Positions 1 to 11,439 of a stretch of 64,000 nucleotides of DNA are shown in pieces (within the stretch, counting starts at the first letter, position 1; every line of letters starts with the position of its first letter). The notes under the pieces were generated by a model that saw only the letters and a program-made list of their open reading frames with translations, was not told where the DNA came from and did not search any database. Origin of the DNA: Triatoma infestans (taxonomy: Eukaryota > Arthropoda > Insecta > Hemiptera > Reduviidae); the NCBI GenBank assembly GCA_011037195.1, contig JAAEAF010003838.1, positions 225,977 through 289,976 of the forward strand. Reading direction: 5' to 3'. The translations under genes and the position numbers were made by a program.

Positions 1-660
1 TTGTTTTTTGTTTATTTATTTTTAGATATAAAAGTAAGATCATTTTTATAAATTTTGTAATAATTTTCTATGTAATTATTACTTTGCAACATGAATAAAA
101 TTAATTATAGAGATTACAAAATAGAGGTCGCAAAAAACCGATATTGAATTAATTCAACATTATTGGATTGGATACTGCATTGCAGAACCTAAACTGTTAT
201 AATCTCTTTTGACCAGCAAATAATACCCAGAACATACTGTTCTATTGTTATTGCTAATACAATCTGTGGTTCGATTCTAATTCTTGACTCTTTATGGATT
301 TTTTTTTTTTTCTTATCTAAAATAGTTTTCAATTATTGAAAAAGACAAAAACAAAAATCTTATCCACTCATTCGATAATTTATTACCACTATTCTCGATT
401 TTTCATTGTTTCGATGTTTGTGTTAATAAAGTTATTATTTCACATATGAATTAGTTCAAAGTTCAAAGTTAATTTTTGAAACTTTTGTTTTTTTACAAGT
501 TTTCGACAAAGATGACGAGAAACTCACATTTTACTTTCTCTTTCAGTCTAAGTGTAAATTCATCTGGTGCGAAATAATCACACTACTAGTGGCACATTTT
601 ATTCAAACTACGATTTTTTTATTGGTTTGAAAGTATGAGATTTTATCCATCATATTGTGA
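1..660. other. AT-rich non-coding DNA
   Basis: No convincing exon, repeat arm or RNA gene is seen. The stretch is AT-rich, with short homopolymer runs of T and A only. Confidence 0.5.
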
Positions 661-850
661 TGGACTCACAGATTTACAGTTATACGTCGCCTAAGACGTC
701 ACAGGTAGTCGTAGCAGTATTTCCTAGAGCAAATGTATTAATATTACACCCTATGGAAGCCAAGACCCGCCTACTCACTCCTAGCAGTAACTAAGAAGGG
801 GTAGGCACGACTATCATATAAGCGAGGAAGTTTTCTTCACCGCGAGGGAG
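661..850 (+). repeat. left arm of an inverted repeat pair (partner 2630-2830)
   Basis: Read forward, this block matches the reverse complement of 2630-2830. The best-conserved core is CAAGACCCGCCTACT followed by CTAGCAG, with weaker similarity over roughly 170 bp on both sides. It may be one terminus of a roughly 2.2-kb DNA transposon, or one of two copies of the same short repeat inserted in opposite directions. No transposase is visible between the arms, so I cannot choose between these. Confidence 0.5.
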
Positions 851-2010
851 ATATTGTATCCTTCTCTTTTCAAGGAGACAACACTCTACCCAGCCCAGTC
901 TGTCACGCCGCTTTGCACTAGGCTCCACTTTCTCCTGTTTAACTGTAAAATCTTGACAATATCTTCGTTTGTTTTTTTCCAATATACCAGTAAATCTTGA
1001 GTATAGTTGAATTCTCTAACTCTTTTATCCCGCATGAATGCCACAAGAATAACATGTTTTGTGTATTTTGGAGTTTTTCCAATCATTAGTTTTGTTATTA
1101 AATTGTTTGGTGTTAATAGCCATATTTTAATTATTATTATTATTAGAGTAGTATTATTATTTATGTACTTTTTGCGTGAATTTTATTTATTTCTTTTTTG
1201 TTTCTCTGTTATTATCTTCTGTAACGTTTAATTTTCTAAAAGTACACGTTGTATTTTTATTTTTAAGCTTCAATAAAAATAGTATATTTGTTGAAACGTA
1301 ACCAAAATTGTAGTTTTTTTTATTTTCTACAACCGAACTTCACTATTGGTCTTCTATCATATTAAGAACGGTCAAAAATAATTTTTCAGATCGTATGTTT
1401 TTTCTTTTGGTTGGTTCCGACCGATTTCGTGAATTGTTTTTCGCGATTTTCACCAAAGTTACTCGTAAATATGTTTATAAACTTTTTAAGAAAATTCTTC
1501 TGATTATGAATCCTCTATTTATTTATTTATTTATTTATTACTAATTAAATATATAATAAAATGATATTTACAGCATTAAATGGCTGTTCCATTGAATCAG
1601 TTTCAATATCAAACATATAGTTTTAGTCGAAAAATTTATCAAAATTTTACAAAACAGTCTTAATTTCTTAACAAACAATAACTTAATAATTAAATACTTA
1701 TAATTTTTTTCTTCTTGTCTACACAGATTGTAGTAAAGTTTCATTAGCTAATAAAGTAAAATTTCTGTTCCCTCTAGTAAAACAATAATCGAACTATTTC
1801 CATCTGATTAAAATATCTCTGTTTACTTTTCATATAACTTTACAGATGGAGCATGAAATTGCGATCAATCATGGACTTTTAGTTCTTTTTTCTTCCTCTG
1901 TAAAAGTTGTTTCAGCAATAACTCAACTTTGACTTCGAAATTCATGCTTGAATTTTCCTTCAATATAATATTTATATACACCATTACACTAATAGGACTT
2001 GTTAAGCGGC
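851..2010. other. AT-rich non-coding DNA
   Basis: Nothing recognisable. A short TTTA-type run lies near 1517-1541. Open frames here are short, biased in composition and lack splice context. Confidence 0.5.
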
Positions 2011-2014
2011 TCAA

Positions 2015-2288
2015 CTGTAAGGAGTTAGTTTTTGTAGCGGTAGAGGATCAGATAATGGGGGCGGCAATTGAGAGCAGATCTGAGCGGCAGAGAGAACATA
2101 TTGAGCTCCCGCCCACCTCACAGATCTGTTCTTATCTCTAATGACTTGGTGTCATTGTAGCTTTCTTTCTCTCCCACTCTTTATCTCTCTCTCTCTCTCT
2201 TCTATCCTTCTCTTGCAATCCTTTTTGTTATAACGGAGTAGTGTGAAGTAAAGTGGTGTTTAATTATTATTTAGTTGTTGCTAGAATG
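2015..2288 (+). promoter_or_regulatory. putative promoter and 5' UTR exon of a host gene, ending in ATG
   Basis: Composition changes here to a GC-richer stretch (2035-2125) followed by GTGTCATTGTAGC near 2150, which resembles an arthropod initiator, then a CT run at 2184-2201 of the kind often seen near insect promoters. The block ends with ATG at 2286-2288, directly followed by GTAAATAC, a fair splice donor. If the ATG is the start codon, it would join in frame to the exon at 2911-2989. The transcription start, the donor and the start codon are all inference. The block lies between two inverted repeat arms, so it could instead belong to a mobile element. Confidence 0.3.
2184..2201. repeat. 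CT microsatellite
   Basis: Short perfect CT dinucleotide run within the putative 5' UTR. Confidence 0.8.
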
Positions 2289-2629
2289 GTAAATACTTTT
2301 TTCATTTTACCATTTTTACACACATTTCTATAATTGCTGGTTAGCCTGCAATCTACAAAAGTCGGCTTCCTATTTTATTAAAGACGAGAATTAAGAAACT
2401 CCAAGCATTCTTAAATTTCAAGGAGTCTAATGCTTATCCAGGTCGTCTTTTCTCCTGTAATGGCAATTTTGTGCGTTAAGAGAGTAGGAGAATTGAGTAG
2501 GTATATTGAGAGTAGGTATATTGAATAAAGCAAAAGTTACTACAAGGAATTTGCCGTTATACAAGAGAAAGCAAAAGCTAAATAGTGCGGACTAAACTTG
2601 TAGAAAGTTGAAGATTTTATCCCTTTCAA

Positions 2630-2830
2630 TAGAACTCTCTCGCTTTTATGATGGTCAAATCTACCACCGAATGCCTAGTCTTTGGTTCTGCTAGGGGTTA
2701 GTAGGCGGGTCTTGACTTCCCTGGGAATAATGTTGAGTGATAGAAGGTGCTGCTACGGCTCCTGACACATATTAGGTTTCGTATAAGCGGATATCTGTAC
2801 ATCTGTCTGTTCAGCTGCATGAGCGTAGAG
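2630..2830 (-). repeat. right arm of an inverted repeat pair (partner 661-850)
   Basis: The reverse complement of this block aligns with 661-850, including the shared core CAAGACCCGCCTACT. It lies in the candidate intron between 2289 and 2910. Confidence 0.5.
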
Positions 2831-2910
2831 AGGCTTTGATCAGATGTAGGTTTTAATTCTTCCTTACAGATGACTAGTAACTCTTTGTTCCCCCCTTTTT
2901 CTTACCATAG

Positions 2911-2989
2911 AGACGTCTGTTTGTCTGCGAGTCCATCAGCACCAAGATATCATCAGATAGCACAAGCACTAAAAGCAACTTGGCGAATA
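2911..2989 (+). CDS. candidate internal coding exon (79 bp) of an unidentified host gene
   Basis: A long pyrimidine tract (about 2880-2905) and CCATAG precede position 2911, and AATA is followed by GTAAGTTG, a strong donor. Two of the three frames are open. Frame 1 (from 2911) begins RRLFVCESIS and leaves one spare base, which fits the phase needed by the exon at 37624 and an upstream exon ending in ATG. Frame 2 begins DVCLSASPSAPRYHQ and also looks protein-like, but would need an additional exon before 37624. No repeat match was noticed here. I do not recognise a family from this exon alone. Confidence 0.42.
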
Positions 2990-4840
2990 GTAAGTTGATA
3001 TATGAATACTTATTGAGAACTGTCCAGGGCTGTAATGAAGCTAATTAGTATAAATATTATCATTTTGATAATTCCGATTAAATCTTTTATAATATTTGTA
3101 AAATGGGATAATTAGCCTGAATATCTACTCCCTAACTTATAGGGATAAGTAACCTTTATATCAGGGATACGATTTGCTAGATTTGCTTGTTTTCACCTAG
3201 ATTATTACCTGCCTGCATTTGATAATCTAACCAGTTCTATAGATGTCACCATTTGCTAACTTCAAGCTCTTACTTCGTTGTACAAGTTTCTTTTCTGTCG
3301 CCGAAGCTCACCATAATGTCTGTGTCAGCTGATATTATTTAGGGTTTCTTCACTTGGAGGAAAAGGCATGGAAGATTTCCACATATAAAGCGGTAATCAG
3401 GGGTATTGTGACCAAATGGTTCATGGATCCTGATTGCTGTGCAGGGTGAATTGTTAAGAAAAGAAAGATTTAAGGATAAATTAGGAATTAGGAAAACTAT
3501 TTTTGAAGCATTAGGAAGTATACTATTGAAGCATCTGTATAAAAAGAGGATTTGGCTGGGGTTGGGAAGATAAAAAGCTAGGACATTTTCAAAAAGCCTT
3601 ACCAAAGTCTTAGTAAGGCAGATGAAGAACATCTGGTGAAAAAACAAAAAAGACTTCTATGCTATAAATTCCAAAACTTGAAGAAAGATCTGCAGAAACT
3701 CTTACAGGCCAGACAGTGACAGATATAACTGGCGATCATGGTGCCTTCAAGATCTGGTCGCCCAATTCCAAAGTCCTTCATGAGCTGTGGAATTTTTTCC
3801 GGTGATTTTGTTGAAACATCATACAGTTTAAATAAATGGCCTGGATATTCAGCGTGCGAGGAACGAAACGGCGTACTAACTAACACAGAAGGTGTTTGCT
3901 TTCTCTTTGTCACTGGGAAACCATTTTGTAACATCGTTAGACTTTAATCCATTAAGAAATGAATGCTAAACAATTCCCAGTTTGTATTTAGAGCTTTCTC
4001 GAAAGCTCTCAATCAATTTAGTTCGAATGTTGATTCAAAAAAAAAAAAAAAATTGTGTGGAAGGTGGTTAGTCTCCCAATTTTTCTAATGCCATTTTGTG
4101 GACTATAAGTTCTGGAAATAACAATTATTTCGAACGTGGAAATTGAGAAAGAGGAAAATTTTGGCTAAACTTTGGCAGGAGGCCAGTGGGATGGGAGGCT
4201 TGGATCTCGTCACCCGCTAGCCAACCACAGGCATGAAAGGAAAAATTGAGCCTTTCTGCCATGACGGATTATGAAGGTGGCTCCATCCTTCTTCCAGCGT
4301 TGCTTTGGTATTCATGGCGACAATGCCTTGAAGAGGGGTCATTGCAATACAGTAAAACGTGGATTTATAGCAAACCACTAAAGTGTTCTCAACTAGAAAA
4401 CGTGTTTTTCATTTTTTGGCTTTTCCAAAAGTAAAAATGGATATTTTTTAGTATGTTTGTTTCTTTAGAAACTTTAACAAACATTTAATAAGCATTTTTT
4501 ATTTTATTCATTATTTATTTATAATGTGGTAATGTTATAAATAGAAATAAAAACTGGTCGAGAAGGACAAAGATCAAAAGGATGACTAAAGTTTGCTTTA
4601 TCTGTTTTTTTTTTATTTAATTAAAACTGATACATCTTTGTTTAGAAAAACATTTAATTAGTTCAATCTACAAAGAACAGAGAGTTAATTAACAGTTTAA
4701 AGAGTTTGCGGTAGTATTTTATTTACTAATTGCAAAAATGTTTGATAAAAAATAATATTAAAAAACATAGGTCATTCATAATAATTTATCAATAAATGAA
4801 TTATTTAATGCAAACAACGTCATATAATTCTACATCGTCA
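2990..4840. other. putative intron sequence with no recognised element
   Basis: This is the start of the putative 34.6-kb intron. Open frames on the minus strand at 3339-3647 and 3662-3934 were examined and not accepted. An A run lies at about 4038-4052. No RNA gene is seen. Confidence 0.4.
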
Positions 4841-4844
4841 ATAA

Positions 4845-5068
4845 GCAACTATAGAACAGAAAGTGTAGGGGAAACACCAAGTTTGAGCTTGCTGCGATTT
4901 TCCTTTTTTGCGATATTCTGTTGAATCACAAACACACATACATACAGACCATTCGCTAAAAACATTTTTTCGTATTCAAGAGACCTCAAAACATGTATTT
5001 CCGGTGAAGACTGAATTTCGATAATTTGGAACGATTGCAATGCTTCCTCTTACTACGAGTGAGAGAAA
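4845..5068 (-). repeat. FamA repeat, partial copy (hairpin end)
   Basis: This is the end of FamA that carries ATTTCCGGTGAA and then TTCCTCTTAC...GAGTGAGAG. It is minus-oriented relative to the reference copy at 41715-42590. Confidence 0.7.
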
Positions 5069-5559
5069 ATAATAAAATAGCCGACCATTCTTTGTTGTTT
5101 GTGTTTTATCGAATTTTTCAAGCTCATCTACAAAGCATTAGAACCATAAACCGCTTTCAGCATTCTTGCTCGGTTTACCATGATAATATTCAATGTAATA
5201 GAATGAAGAAGAAAGTTGCAAAACACAGAATATTAAAGCCGGCAATAATTAAAAGCAGGAAGGAAGACGTGCTTGCTCCATTGTGCGAGTAAACATGAAA
5301 CTAAATTATTATTAGGATGTGTGAGAAGTTCTAGTTATATATGCGGTTATTTTATTACTACATGGCGTGATACTGGCAGCATATATTAGAACTAGTTTAC
5401 CAAACCATTTCTAGATTCTCAACAAATTAACTATTTAATTTACCGTAATAATATATAAACGCTACTAAAAAAAACTTCATTATATTTCAAACAACTTTGG
5501 TTAGTGGATTCCTTCAAGGCATCAGTAAAAGATGTACTCCTACCCTCTTGGATAGCACC

Positions 5560-6060
5560 ATTCACTTAAGTTGCCTTTAATTAAGATCTGTGACTGGGGA
5601 AACTTGAGAATGGCACTTAGAAAAAAGGAGATTCTCATCTTCCCAGAAAGCCAAGCTGCTGCGTTCAGTACTTCCTCATCTCTTGTTAAGGAGAGTACAG
5701 AATCCCTGGCGCACCTTTCTTGGCAAACAAAGTTTAGCCGAGACATGCCAATTGTGGGGAATAGGGCAATGAAACAGCCGACCAACTGGCCACGAATGGG
5801 GAGAATACCCTATTGCCCAAGGAATAGCCAAAGAGACAGTATGTGTATCACTCATTTGGCTCTGGAAAGAGCACGACAAAATCTGAAAATTAAACACAGC
5901 AAAATGATGATGACAAAGTTGTGCAAGAATAGAATTAAAGAGACCCTCTGCTTTAGAAGGAACCAAATTGGTCTGGTGACTAGCCTTTTCAAGGGGCCTG
6001 GCAGGTTCGAAAAACACCATCAGAAGGTGGGGAACCTTTTTGTAGACTCTGTTTTTCAAT
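5560..6060 (+). mobile_element. degraded non-LTR retrotransposon: RNase H and C-terminal tail relic
   Basis: Read forward, the frame contains SQAA, LVKES, then IVGNRAM and later RNQIGLVTSLFKGPGRF. These recall the RNase H domain of R1/I-group elements (a DSQAA motif, then a PGH...GNE...AD motif) followed by the conserved 'LVTGLLTGH' segment upstream of the C-terminal zinc finger. The catalytic motifs are decayed (the first D reads E; the GNE and AD motifs are partly lost), and the frame is held together only loosely. The fragment lacks a visible reverse transcriptase and tail. Assignment rests on motif order, not on a search. Confidence 0.5.
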
Positions 6061-6069
6061 TTTAATCGC

Positions 6070-7445
6070 CTTAATCAAACTTAAAGTTAGTGGTTTCTGT
6101 ATTACCTCTAGGCTTTTTATGTTTCTCCTTAGAACCTTAGTACAGCCAATCCTTTACACAAGTAGAAAGCTTGCACTGGTGCCTCTTATCATATGTAGCA
6201 GATATGCTCGGCCCAGCTCCTTAATTAATATATTCTACCAAATGTTATACTATTCCTGTGAAGGACTTCATCCGCTTTTCGGCTGATTATGCCACATAGA
6301 CAGTGAGGTCTACATCTGATACTCTGCCAAGAGATTTACGAGTATTATTCCAACATCGGCACTCTTTATGAAAGTGTCAGCCCTACACTCAGCCCTAGTT
6401 GTGGAACCACATCTGTTGGCCTAGCGACTCTTGCGTCAATGTACCTGAGATCCAAGAATTGCCAGAAACTAATTTCTGTTGGTGGTTATGTGTCTAGTAA
6501 GTAACAGTACTTAGGACTGTGTTTTTATTAGTTTCTGCAAAGGCGCTGCAAATTGTGGTTTCAGAATTATATTCAAGATTCAGGAATAAGCATCATACTT
6601 AGCTTTCTGTATGTTAGTCATGAAGCAATTGATTTCTTGAATATACTGATTTTCGATTATTTTGTAACATCTAAAATGAATTTTCTTGCAGAAAATTAAA
6701 CATATTAACTTTAATATTAGTTACAAGAACTATGTCTTGTTTATACAGAAGAACTATAATATACTAGATAATGTATATTACTCTAAAGCTTATAAGACCA
6801 CGTATTGCAGCACTTAAGGAGCACCTTGTGTATACTAAAACAACTAATGTGCATACTTTTAAACTTGTTAGCGAACACATCAAGTTCTTGATTAAATAGC
6901 ACATAAAGCGCGGAAAATTTACTCAATAAAAAAAAAACTTGTTTATAAACATTTTACGTTTGCGCTGGAAAATCCCAGCACTAAATAAAAGTTTTCTAAT
7001 GAAAAGTTTTCCATAAAAAGAAAAAGCGAGCCATGGACAAAAGTTTCTTTTTTTCATTACCACCTTGTGCTGCCAACGCAACAAAAACAACACATCACAA
7101 TATGTATCTCACCAGTTTTTTGCCTGGAGAGAAAACAAAAAGAGAACAACAACAGGCCTAGGAGCCGCTGAGGGGTGGGGGCGGGCGCCAATAAAAATCC
7201 ACAGGGAAATCAAACAAGGTGTTAAGATTTATAAAGACTTAGCGGGCTTTATGAGTGTTTTTGTTTATGCAACTTTGTAACTTCTATAGCTATCACTTTC
7301 ATCGGGGAAAATAAAGAAAATTTGTCCTGCTGGAATCTGTCAAATATATATGATGTTTGTTTGGGGGGTTGGGGTTGGAATCCTTGGTGTTGGAAAACAT
7401 TGAGTAGCTATTCTCTCTCCCAACCTCAAAGATTTCTTCATTTTG
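6070..7445. other. AT-rich putative intron sequence
   Basis: Nothing recognised. A GC-rich patch at about 7155-7195 has no open frame of interest. Small open frames are not supported by motifs. Confidence 0.4.
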
Positions 7446-7449
7446 TAAT

Positions 7450-7560
7450 CATCGACCCGTTTCAGTCGGCATTGGTCATTTCATGTCGGTATTATTATTT
7501 TGATAAATAGTATCAAAATACGGCCGAATAGGTCGAAACCGCTCGGTACCAGAAAAGTGA
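7450..7560. repeat. imperfect inverted repeat with hammerhead-tail-like arms
   Basis: The centre is a perfect palindrome, ATTTTGATA and TATCAAAAT around AATAG, at about 7494-7520. The outer arms carry CGACCCGTTTCAGTC on one side and GGTCGAAACCG on the other. This matches the arrangement at 23338-23580 and 24549-24720. Confidence 0.5.
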
Positions 7561-7789
7561 TATCATTGTAAAAAAAAAAAAATCTTTGATTCGATTGGTT
7601 TATTATTATTTGAATTCTGCATACATAATCACATGGGATTCTCTACTAAAAGTTTTACTAGTGGAAGAGAGGAGAAGGCGCTACAATACAATCTATTCCC
7701 ATTTACGTAAATCTCTTTATTAAGTAAATCTTGTTGCTCTTATTTAATAAATCTTTATTGCATATTTTATATTTTGTAAAAATGGTAAA

Positions 7790-8165
7790 CAAAAATGTAT
7801 CCTGGTTTGATATCTTCAGGAATGGGATCTCCATTTAAAGATTAAATTCATGAAAACCTGTGCTCATGTTTCTTCCTGGACGATCAGATAGTAGTCATTG
7901 CTCAGGAGAATACCTGGAGTATTTTATGAAGAAATTGAAAGTCACTTACACCAAGTATGGAATAAAGGTAGACCGATAAAACATGGGAGCGGGGATTAAC
8001 ACTAAGGAAATTTAATAATAATGGGAGAAACTTGTAAGAAGATTGAAACTTTCAAATACGTCCGATCGATGTTGAAAAGTGAGGAATTGAAGAGGGGTTA
8101 GGGAAAAAACGGAACAAGTCAGAAAAGCAGCAAAATCCTTCATCAAAGGAAACCAAACGAAGTAT
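7790..8165 (+). mobile_element. degraded non-LTR reverse transcriptase fragment
   Basis: The frame reads FFLDDQIVVIAQE near 7870, an (F/Y)ADD-like reverse transcriptase catalytic box with the following strand. It then shifts frame and reads YLEYFMKKLKVTYTKYGIKV. Around 8020 it gives MGETCKKIETFKYVRSML, which resembles the 'INGE...FKYLGS' thumb-side motif of RTE/Jockey-like reverse transcriptases. At least one frameshift and several stops interrupt it. No endonuclease or 3' tail is recognised. Confidence 0.55.
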
Positions 8166-8579
8166 TTTGTATTCGGAATGAATCGGGAATCAGAGGGTCT
8201 ATTGTGAGAGGGTTATGAAACAAAATTAGGGTGATAAGGTGAACTGAGAAGAATACCACCAATAAGAAGGCCGGAAAGAATGAGGAGGAAGGAGGAAAAG
8301 AGGGCGGAAGACTGGTCTGGAGATGAGAAGTTGTATATCTTAAAACGGACATGTGACCGTAAGAAATAAGTGATTAAGAATTCGAAGTTTGAAGAGAATT
8401 TGCCAATCAAATTATTTATTGGCAATAAGAGAAAGTTCACTTTAGAGTATATTTTAAATTTCATTTTCTTGATATGACCGCAGCCGCTTTAAGATGCTAT
8501 AAATTCTTTATTAAAAACAAAATGAAGATCCACAAGTTTGCTACAATCATTCTACTTCTTTGTTCTTCTTCTCAACACG

Positions 8580-8627
8580 ACTCACACTCTCTCTCTCTCA
8601 CACACACACTCACACACACATCATTAA
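8580..8627. repeat. CT/CA microsatellite
   Basis: Mixed CT and CA dinucleotide run. It encodes the low-complexity part of an 86-codon open frame that I do not accept as a gene. Confidence 0.75.
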
Positions 8628-8714
8628 ACAACATCACTTGCCAAATTTCCTTCAAAGCTGAAATTGTTACCATTCCAAATTGCAATCTCACAATTCGTCC
8701 ACAACACTCTAAAA

Positions 8715-8870
8715 CCAATATTACAATGTACTAGCGAACTATGTACAACTATATATAAAAAATATTTTTCATAATCAGGAGATCTCTAAACATTGTATTT
8801 CCGGTAAAACTTCAATCCTGAAATTCAGTCACAATCTTAAGGACTTCCTCTCACAGCTGTAAGAGAAATT
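8715..8870 (-). repeat. FamA repeat, partial copy (hairpin end)
   Basis: ATTTCCGGTAAA is followed by ACTTCCTCTCACAGCTGT and AAGAGAAATTA, the FamA hairpin end. Confidence 0.65.
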
Positions 8871-8879
8871 ACAAAATGA

Positions 8880-9530
8880 TAATGTTCATCATTAGAAGCT
8901 GGGATGACATATTTATAGCACGAGTACAAATTGATAGCATCAATTCAAAAGGGAAACAAAACTTATTATGATACTGTTTAATTGTTGAACTTCGTTATAT
9001 AATTAAGCCCAGCTATGTCTGAAAGTTGATCGTTTACAGTAGCTTTGTCTGTGATACTGTTAATGATGCTTTGTTTATTGCTTGGCTGTAAGTAGTTTCT
9101 TATATTTAGTTGACGAGTTTCAACTGTGTGTATACTTTGCTTCATTAGTTACAGATAATTTATTTTACATCGTAGGATGGTTAATGGTAGGTTTAAAGTT
9201 AACGAAGAAAAGACATTTACCTTGAGATTTTCTTGAAGAAATTCTTCCTTTCTTCAAAGTTCTTGCAAGAATCGTTTCAGTTTACTAGTTCACTGATTTC
9301 ACAAATTTCTCAAAAGCTCCTGCTGGTTGAAAAACGAAAACTACTTAAGCTGATATTAGGACACAGCGTTTACTGAAACAATGCTGAAAGTAAAATCATA
9401 AGTTATACGTGTTGTAAACTGAATTAATTCTATTCAAACTATAGGTGTAGTAATGCTTTTGTGAGGTGTATAATACTAAAAAACTGTAGAGCATAATCTG
9501 ATTTTGCTCGATGCAAGTCTGTGTTATAAC
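8880..9530. other. AT-rich non-coding DNA
   Basis: Nothing recognised. No open frame of note and no known repeat motif. Confidence 0.4.
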
Positions 9531-9549
9531 AGAGTTTTATCAAGACATA

Positions 9550-9580
9550 CTGATGATGGGCGAACGCCCAAAACCGGTCG
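9550..9580 (+). ncRNA. hammerhead-ribozyme-like motif (likely inactive retroelement tail)
   Basis: CTGATGA is followed by TGGGC GAAC GCCC and then AAAACCGGTC. This resembles the hammerhead core CUGANGA, helix II, GAAA. Helix II (GGGC/GCCC) is good, but the G of GAAA is replaced by A here and there is an extra U before helix II. Flanking text GATGACCACAAATGAAGC is shared with 23538-23560, so this is a dispersed element tail. Such motifs are known in Penelope-like elements. Cleavage competence is not implied. Confidence 0.4.
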
Positions 9581-9714
9581 ATGACCACAAATGAAGCAGG
9601 CTATATGGAAAAATATTTCTGATATCAAAACTACTGATCAGTCGTCCGTCTCTTCTCTCGCTTCTTTTCTCCTCACCGGTACGCGCGCGTCATATCCTTT
9701 AATGGCTAATCCAT

Positions 9715-10216
9715 TCTGATTTTTTGGTGGTTCCAAGGAACAGTAATGTTACGCTTTCCTATAAAGTACCGTTTCCATAAAATATAATGGAACCGTTTCC
9801 TGCTTAATATGAATGCACACTAAAACCATTGATGGAATTCCAAATTCGAAGAAAATCAGTTGACCGGAAGTTGCGATTTTGCAGAGTAGGTTCTTTTTGG
9901 AACTTTCTCCAAAATACGGTAACAAGAATTTTGTTTAAACATGGAATAGATAGAAACGTATAACTTTGATTTGAAACATTTTTCTGAAAAAAATCAGTTT
10001 ACAGAGGGCGGTCCGTTAGTTTAAATTCAATTTGCACCATCTTTTCTTGGTTTTGACAATGAGCGTCCCATATAAGGCCGCTCAGGTATACAAGTAAAAT
10101 CCCCACCAACATTTTTTTGGCCAAGAAAGACCATGAAGAAAGTTTGTTAATTACTTGTATAAGTGTATTAATTGCAATCAGAGTGGGTTGTGTGAGTGTT
10201 ACACACCAGATTTTAA
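9715..10216 (+). repeat. FamA repeat, 3' half copy
   Basis: Contains the second internal module (TTGAAACATTTTTCTG), the segment AAGTAAAATCCCCACCAACA and the CACACCAGATTTT terminus. Confidence 0.75.
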
Positions 10217-10219
10217 TTT

Positions 10220-10785
10220 TTTTCTACATAACGTTTTAACTTAAAATTAAAAGTTGCAGGCATTATACAAAGTTTTATTCTGTAAACGAGATTTCTCTCA
10301 AACTCGATACGATTACTCACTATTAAAGGCTACAATTATTGCATAATATAAAGCAATAATTTCCAAAAATGTAATTCTATCAATTTTAAAAGTAAAAAAA
10401 AAAACAATGAAAATATAGAAAAAAAGAAGAAAAATCTGTCGGAAAAGTAATATATAGGAAATTAGGCTGGAGAGGAAATGATGTCTGTGAGGAAATGATC
10501 CCCTCCCTCCACCAAATAATGGGAAGTAACTCGGATTCTAAAGAATTTTCTCTTTCTTATTTACATTGTGGTTGTGCCAGTTTATTTTATATTATCCTCT
10601 ATAATTGCTTCATATTTAAATAATGTATTTATTTAGGATATATCCTGATTCCCATTTTGTTTTATGTACTTACAACCAATTAAGTGATATACCCATTCCG
10701 GAAATTATTAAAAGTTTCTAATTACCGGAAATATTGCTATAATTTCAGATTAAAAAATGTTTTTATTTTGTATGAGGGTGTGTGG
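10220..10785. other. AT-rich non-coding DNA
   Basis: Nothing recognised, beyond A-rich runs near 10390-10435. Confidence 0.4.
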
Positions 10786-11070
10786 ATCTGGTGTGAACCA
10801 TTCACACGACTTTCTCTTCTTACTGTAATTAATACAATTTAATTAAAAATTTGCTTTAAAATTGCAATGTTTACAATGCTTGGCTGGGCTGAACATAAAA
10901 AAAAGTAGTATGGGTTATACTTGTATATCTAAACAGCCTTGTGTGATGCGGCGTCTGTCACAACACACAAAGCTTGTGCAGTTTAAATTTAAACCTAACT
11001 GACATTCCTCCCAAAGCCGTCAAACGTAATTTTTTTCGGCAAAATGTCATAAATACAAGTGATATTTTGT
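10786..11070 (-). repeat. FamA repeat, 5'-end copy in minus orientation
   Basis: Starts TCTGGTGTGAACCATTCACA, then ACTTTCTCTT, and continues through CAGTTTAAATTTAAAC into the second internal module. Confidence 0.7.
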
Positions 11071-11439
11071 AAAGCTTGAAAAGCTTTGCGTACGCTGCTG
11101 ATTTGAAACCTTATTGAAGTGTTATCGCGGCAACAAAGAAAACGTTATTTGCGCTTGAAACAGTTGCTAAGAGAATGGTCTTAGAAATAAATGCAAGTAT
11201 AGCGAAATATATGGCCACTGGTACCAGCAGTCCAAACAGTTACATACACATTGAAAATGAAGTGAGTGGTTTCACTGTTGGAGCATCTGGACTCAATAGT
11301 GACAGCCAACAATGGTGTAATTGAGTAGTTGCGTCAGATGATCTTCAGCGCAACTAAAAGCACATGAAAAGCTACGATATTGTTCATTAATAAAAGCCAT
11401 GATATTGTTCATCTACTTGTCCACTGATATGTCCAGCAG

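Noticed and set aside
3339..3934. Minus-strand frames of 102 and 90 codons
   Set aside because: A weak resemblance to the linker region of non-LTR polyproteins (DKEKAN...) could be imagined, but motif order and length do not support it.
8474..8734. 86-codon frame with a signal-peptide-like start (MKIHKFATIILLLCSS)
   Set aside because: The middle is a CT/CA microsatellite and the rest is unrecognised. There is no splice or promoter context.
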